This document shows, piece by piece, positions 5,742 through 6,379 of a stretch of 6,379 nucleotides of DNA. Both the position numbers and the translations under genes were made by a program. Each line of letters begins with the position of its first letter. Within the stretch, counting starts at the first letter, position 1. Source of the DNA: Limnohabitans sp. (GTDB lineage: Bacteria; Pseudomonadota; Gammaproteobacteria; Burkholderiales; Burkholderiaceae_C); the NCBI GenBank assembly GCA_024641725.1, contig JAHECM010000161.1:1-6379 (forward strand), read 5' to 3'. The notes below the pieces were generated by a model. It ran no database searches, had not been told where the DNA came from, and worked only from the letters and a program-made list of their open reading frames with translations.

Positions 5742-5765
5742 GAATAACACCGGGTTCAGGTCGAC

Positions 5766-6341
5766 TCAACTCAGGCTAGAGGCATCTGCGCCAAGCAGCT
5801 GATCCACAAAAGCCCCCAGATCGGTGTGCACACGCGTGCCGACTGGAAACGCGGCGGGCAAAGGCTCGCCCAACAACCCAGGGTGGCGCCCAGTGCACAC
5901 CAGGTGCGGCACACAGCCCGCAGCAGCCGCTGCCTGCACATCACGCATGCTGTCGCCCACGCTGGGCACGCCAGCCAAGTCGATGCCGTAACGCTCGGCA
6001 ATTTGGGTGTACAGGCCTGGCCAGGGTTTGCGACAACCACAGCCCTCGTCGGGGGTGTGGGGGCAATAAAACACCGCGTCGATGCGCCCGCCCACGGCAG
6101 CCAAGGCTTTGACCATGTGGGCATGGACCGCATTGAGCCCAGCCATGTCCATGAGCCCCCGCCCCAAACCAGATTGGTTGGTCACGATGACCACGTGGTA
6201 GCCCGCATGGTTGAGTCGGCTGATGGCTTCGAGCGCGCCCGGCAAGGGGTGCCACTCTTCGGGCGACTTGACGAACTCGTCGCTGGCGCGGTTGATCGTG
6301 CCGTCGCGGTCCAGGATGACGAGTTTCAAGTGGGTGTTCAT
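5766..6341 (-). CDS. gmhB: D-glycero-beta-D-manno-heptose 1,7-bisphosphate 7-phosphatase
   Basis: Cytoplasmic HAD-superfamily phosphatase of 191 residues that removes the 7-phosphate from heptose bisphosphate in the ADP-heptose pathway for LPS inner core. Visible HAD motifs are D11-R-D13-G-T (nucleophile and acid/base), T54-N-Q-S, K105-P and G129-D130-S with D134. The structural zinc loop of GmhB is present as C93-P-H95 with C101-G-C103. Length matches the family (E. coli GmhB is 191 residues). It begins 11 bp after the stop of a probable glyS fragment and ends 24 bp before plsC, so translation may be coupled in one operon. There is no visible Shine-Dalgarno; a small hairpin lies at the junction. 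Other heptose pathway genes are not nearby. Histidinol-phosphate phosphatase is a related alternative but less likely, given the lone domain and context. Confidence 0.95.
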   Translation of the reverse strand: MNTHLKLVILDRDGTINRASDEFVKSPEEWHPLPGALEAISRLNHAGYHVVIVTNQSGLGRGLMDMAGLNAVHAHMVKALAAVGGRIDAVFYCPHTPDEGCGCRKPWPGLYTQIAERYGIDLAGVPSVGDSMRDVQAAAAAGCVPHLVCTGRHPGLLGEPLPAAFPVGTRVHTDLGAFVDQLLGADASSLS

Positions 6342-6347
6342 GGCCGT

Positions 6348-6361
6348 GCGGCTCAGGCCGC
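6348..6361. other. small inverted repeat over the glyS stop
   Basis: GCGGC (6348-6352) and GCCGC (6357-6361) flank TCAG, giving a five-pair GC stem with a four-base loop. The stem spans the stop codon of the upstream fragment and ends 6 bp before the gmhB start. It has no U-tract and so is not a standard terminator. A role in coupling translation of the two genes is only a possibility. Confidence 0.35.
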
Positions 6362-6379
6362 CAAGCGCGACAAATCGGC
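6353..6379 (-). CDS. glyS: C-terminal end of probable glycyl-tRNA synthetase beta subunit (5' part beyond window)
   Basis: Only eight codons and a stop are inside the window: ADLSRLAA then TGA at 6355-6353, in frame to the right edge. The ending resembles the C-terminus of GlyS, where E. coli ends in a similar ADISLLQ, and glyS directly before gmhB and plsC is a common order in Burkholderiales (recalled, not searched). Eight residues cannot prove identity. The gene would carry the beta chain of the tetrameric synthetase that charges tRNA-Gly. It lies 11 bp upstream of gmhB on the same strand. Confidence 0.6.
   Translation of the reverse strand, partial: ADLSRLAA

Noticed and set aside
4410..5747. 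445-codon open frame on the plus strand opposite the metalloprotease and plsC genes
   Set aside because: It is antisense to two genes with intact motifs, and its Arg/Pro/His-rich composition is typical of GC-rich shadow frames.
1..6379. CRISPR array, tRNA or rRNA gene, insertion sequence, prophage or defence system
   Set aside because: No regularly spaced repeats, cloverleaf-like sequence, transposase or phage-like protein was found by reading. Nearly all bases are explained by core metabolic genes.

Overview
This 6.4-kb window is a GC-rich, densely packed stretch of chromosome. Gene order and protein character point to a betaproteobacterium, most likely Burkholderiales and perhaps Comamonadaceae; this is inferred without a database search. 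Seven of eight substantial genes read on the minus strand. The exception is a metallo-beta-lactamase-fold (MBL) gene in the middle. No rRNA, tRNA, CRISPR array, insertion sequence or phage gene is visible, and there is no gene-free stretch over 300 bases.

The left half (about 1-2900) looks like the front of a leucine/isovalerate degradation (liu) locus. In transcription order on the minus strand it holds a MerR-type regulator (LiuR-like, 2400-2804), a PaaI-type hotdog thioesterase (1903-2337), isovaleryl-CoA dehydrogenase (697-1878) and a beta-carbonic anhydrase (from 667 off the left edge). Two almost identical 22-bp palindromic sites, 500 bp apart, lie on either side of the regulator gene. 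One (2378-2399) is in front of the thioesterase-ivd-can unit. The other (2878-2899) is between the regulator and the divergent MBL gene. This layout predicts one regulator controlling itself, the catabolic operon and the MBL hydrolase. The carbonic anhydrase could supply bicarbonate for the biotin-dependent methylcrotonyl-CoA carboxylase expected in this pathway, which lies outside the window if present.

The middle gene (2924-4024, plus strand) is an MBL hydrolase with a full metal-binding motif set. Its 3' end overlaps the convergent end of the next gene by 31 bp.

The right half (3994-6379, minus strand) is a tight housekeeping and envelope block. It runs from the last codons of a probable glyS at the right edge, through gmhB (heptose bisphosphate phosphatase for LPS core) and a plsC-like acyltransferase, to a YgjP-type zinc metalloprotease with a proline-rich N-terminal linker built from a 15-bp tandem repeat. 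Intergenic gaps are 11, 24 and 17 bp, so co-transcription is likely.

Most of the window is ordinary core metabolism. The parts most worth follow-up are the paired operators with three overlapping half-sites, the placement of the MBL gene in the presumed LiuR regulon, and carbonic anhydrase directly after ivd.
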